A stretch of DNA of 64,000 nucleotides from an uncultured Bacteroides sp. GTDB lineage: Bacteria > Bacteroidota > Bacteroidia > Bacteroidales > Bacteroidaceae. The notes beneath the pieces were generated by a model, which searched no databases, was not told the DNA's origin, and was given only the letters and a program-made list of their open reading frames with translations. The stretch spans positions 2,346,001 to 2,410,000 of the forward strand of contig NZ_OY782495.1 in NCBI RefSeq assembly GCF_963677715.1, read 5' to 3'. A program made the translations under genes and the position numbers. How positions within the stretch are numbered: position 1 is the first letter of the stretch; each line of letters starts with the position of its first letter. This document shows, piece by piece, positions 63,730-64,000 of this stretch.

Positions 63730-64000
63730 ATGAAAAAAGTAAGTATTTTAATGGCAATTGCTGTCGCAACTAGTCTTGCTTCTTGTACAGCTCAAAGCCC
63801 CAAAGCTAATCTGAAGTCTGATATAGACTCTTTGTCTTATTCTCTAGGAATGTCTCAAACTCAAGGTTTGAAACAATATTTGGTTGGCAGAATGGATGTA
63901 GACACTACCTATATGAACGAATTTATCAAAGGGTTGAATGAAGGTGCTACAAAAACAAGTAAGAAAGATGTTGCTTACCTTGCCGGTTTGCAAATCGGTC
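63730..64000 (+). CDS. FKBP-type peptidyl-prolyl isomerase lipoprotein, 5' part
   Basis: The frame starting at 63730 runs off the window after 90 codons. The N-terminus is a lipoprotein signal with lipobox LASC (cysteine at residue 18), followed by the FKBP N-terminal domain (DSLSYSLGMSQTQGLKQYL) like the preceding gene. It is therefore the periplasm- or outer-membrane-facing member of a tandem FKBP pair. The FKBP catalytic domain lies outside the window. Confidence 0.85.
   Translation, partial: MKKVSILMAIAVATSLASCTAQSPKANLKSDIDSLSYSLGMSQTQGLKQYLVGRMDVDTTYMNEFIKGLNEGATKTSKKDVAYLAGLQIG

Overview
The window looks like a chromosomal segment of a Bacteroides-type member of the Bacteroidota. The evidence is the repeated use of the phylum's promoter signature (TTTG, a spacer of about 20 bp, then TAnnTTTG), weak Shine-Dalgarno sequences, a B-type fumarate reductase ordered C-A-B, secreted glycoside hydrolases, FKBP-type prolyl isomerases in tandem, a DUF2723 (GT117-type) membrane protein and AT-rich intergenic DNA. 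No rRNA, tRNA, CRISPR array or intact insertion sequence was recognised. Both ends cut genes: an S41 peptidase on the left and an FKBP lipoprotein on the right.

Layout. Positions 1-5.8 kb hold the end of an S41 protease, a PAP2 phosphatase, an AraC regulator and the fumarate reductase operon. A short stand-alone transcription unit (about 6027-6089) with its own promoter and terminator looks like a small RNA. From 6.1 to 21.8 kb lie housekeeping genes: dprA, a thioesterase, a U32 peptidase, dusB, a PAP2/epimerase pair, RNase R, the divergent cysteine pair cysK and serine acetyltransferase, an rRNA methyltransferase, a dipeptidyl peptidase and purD. From 21.8 to 34.1 kb are membrane proteins, a metal ABC transporter lacking its permease, the large DUF2723 protein, a deacetylase, queG, a decayed pseudogene, two thioredoxin-fold proteins and an MFS/LysR pair.

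From 34.2 to 46.2 kb is a carbohydrate-degradation island: GH42 and GH43-like genes on the minus strand, then GH2, a CE12-type esterase, GH28, an unknown secreted protein, a CBM9-like protein and a second GH28 on the plus strand. The enzyme set fits rhamnogalacturonan-I pectin, but there is no SusC/SusD pair or sensor here.

From 46.3 to 62.2 kb, after metG, is a surface-glycan region: a flippase and GT2 gene, a ten-gene minus-strand operon, then two further glycosyltransferases. The operon has a legionaminic-acid-type nonulosonate pathway (LegB, LegC, NeuC, NeuB, CBS-nucleotidyltransferase, NeuA). The expected LegH acetyltransferase is absent; between LegC and NeuB sit an ATP-grasp ligase and a tiny HAD phosphatase. 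The first gene of the operon resembles the DUF115/Maf and GT42 sialyltransferase families and is a candidate nonulosonate transferase. This is the most promising candidate for an undescribed system: a Bacteroides glycan that may carry an unusually N-acylated legionaminic-acid derivative. The window ends with a sirtuin lacking zinc cysteines and two FKBP genes.
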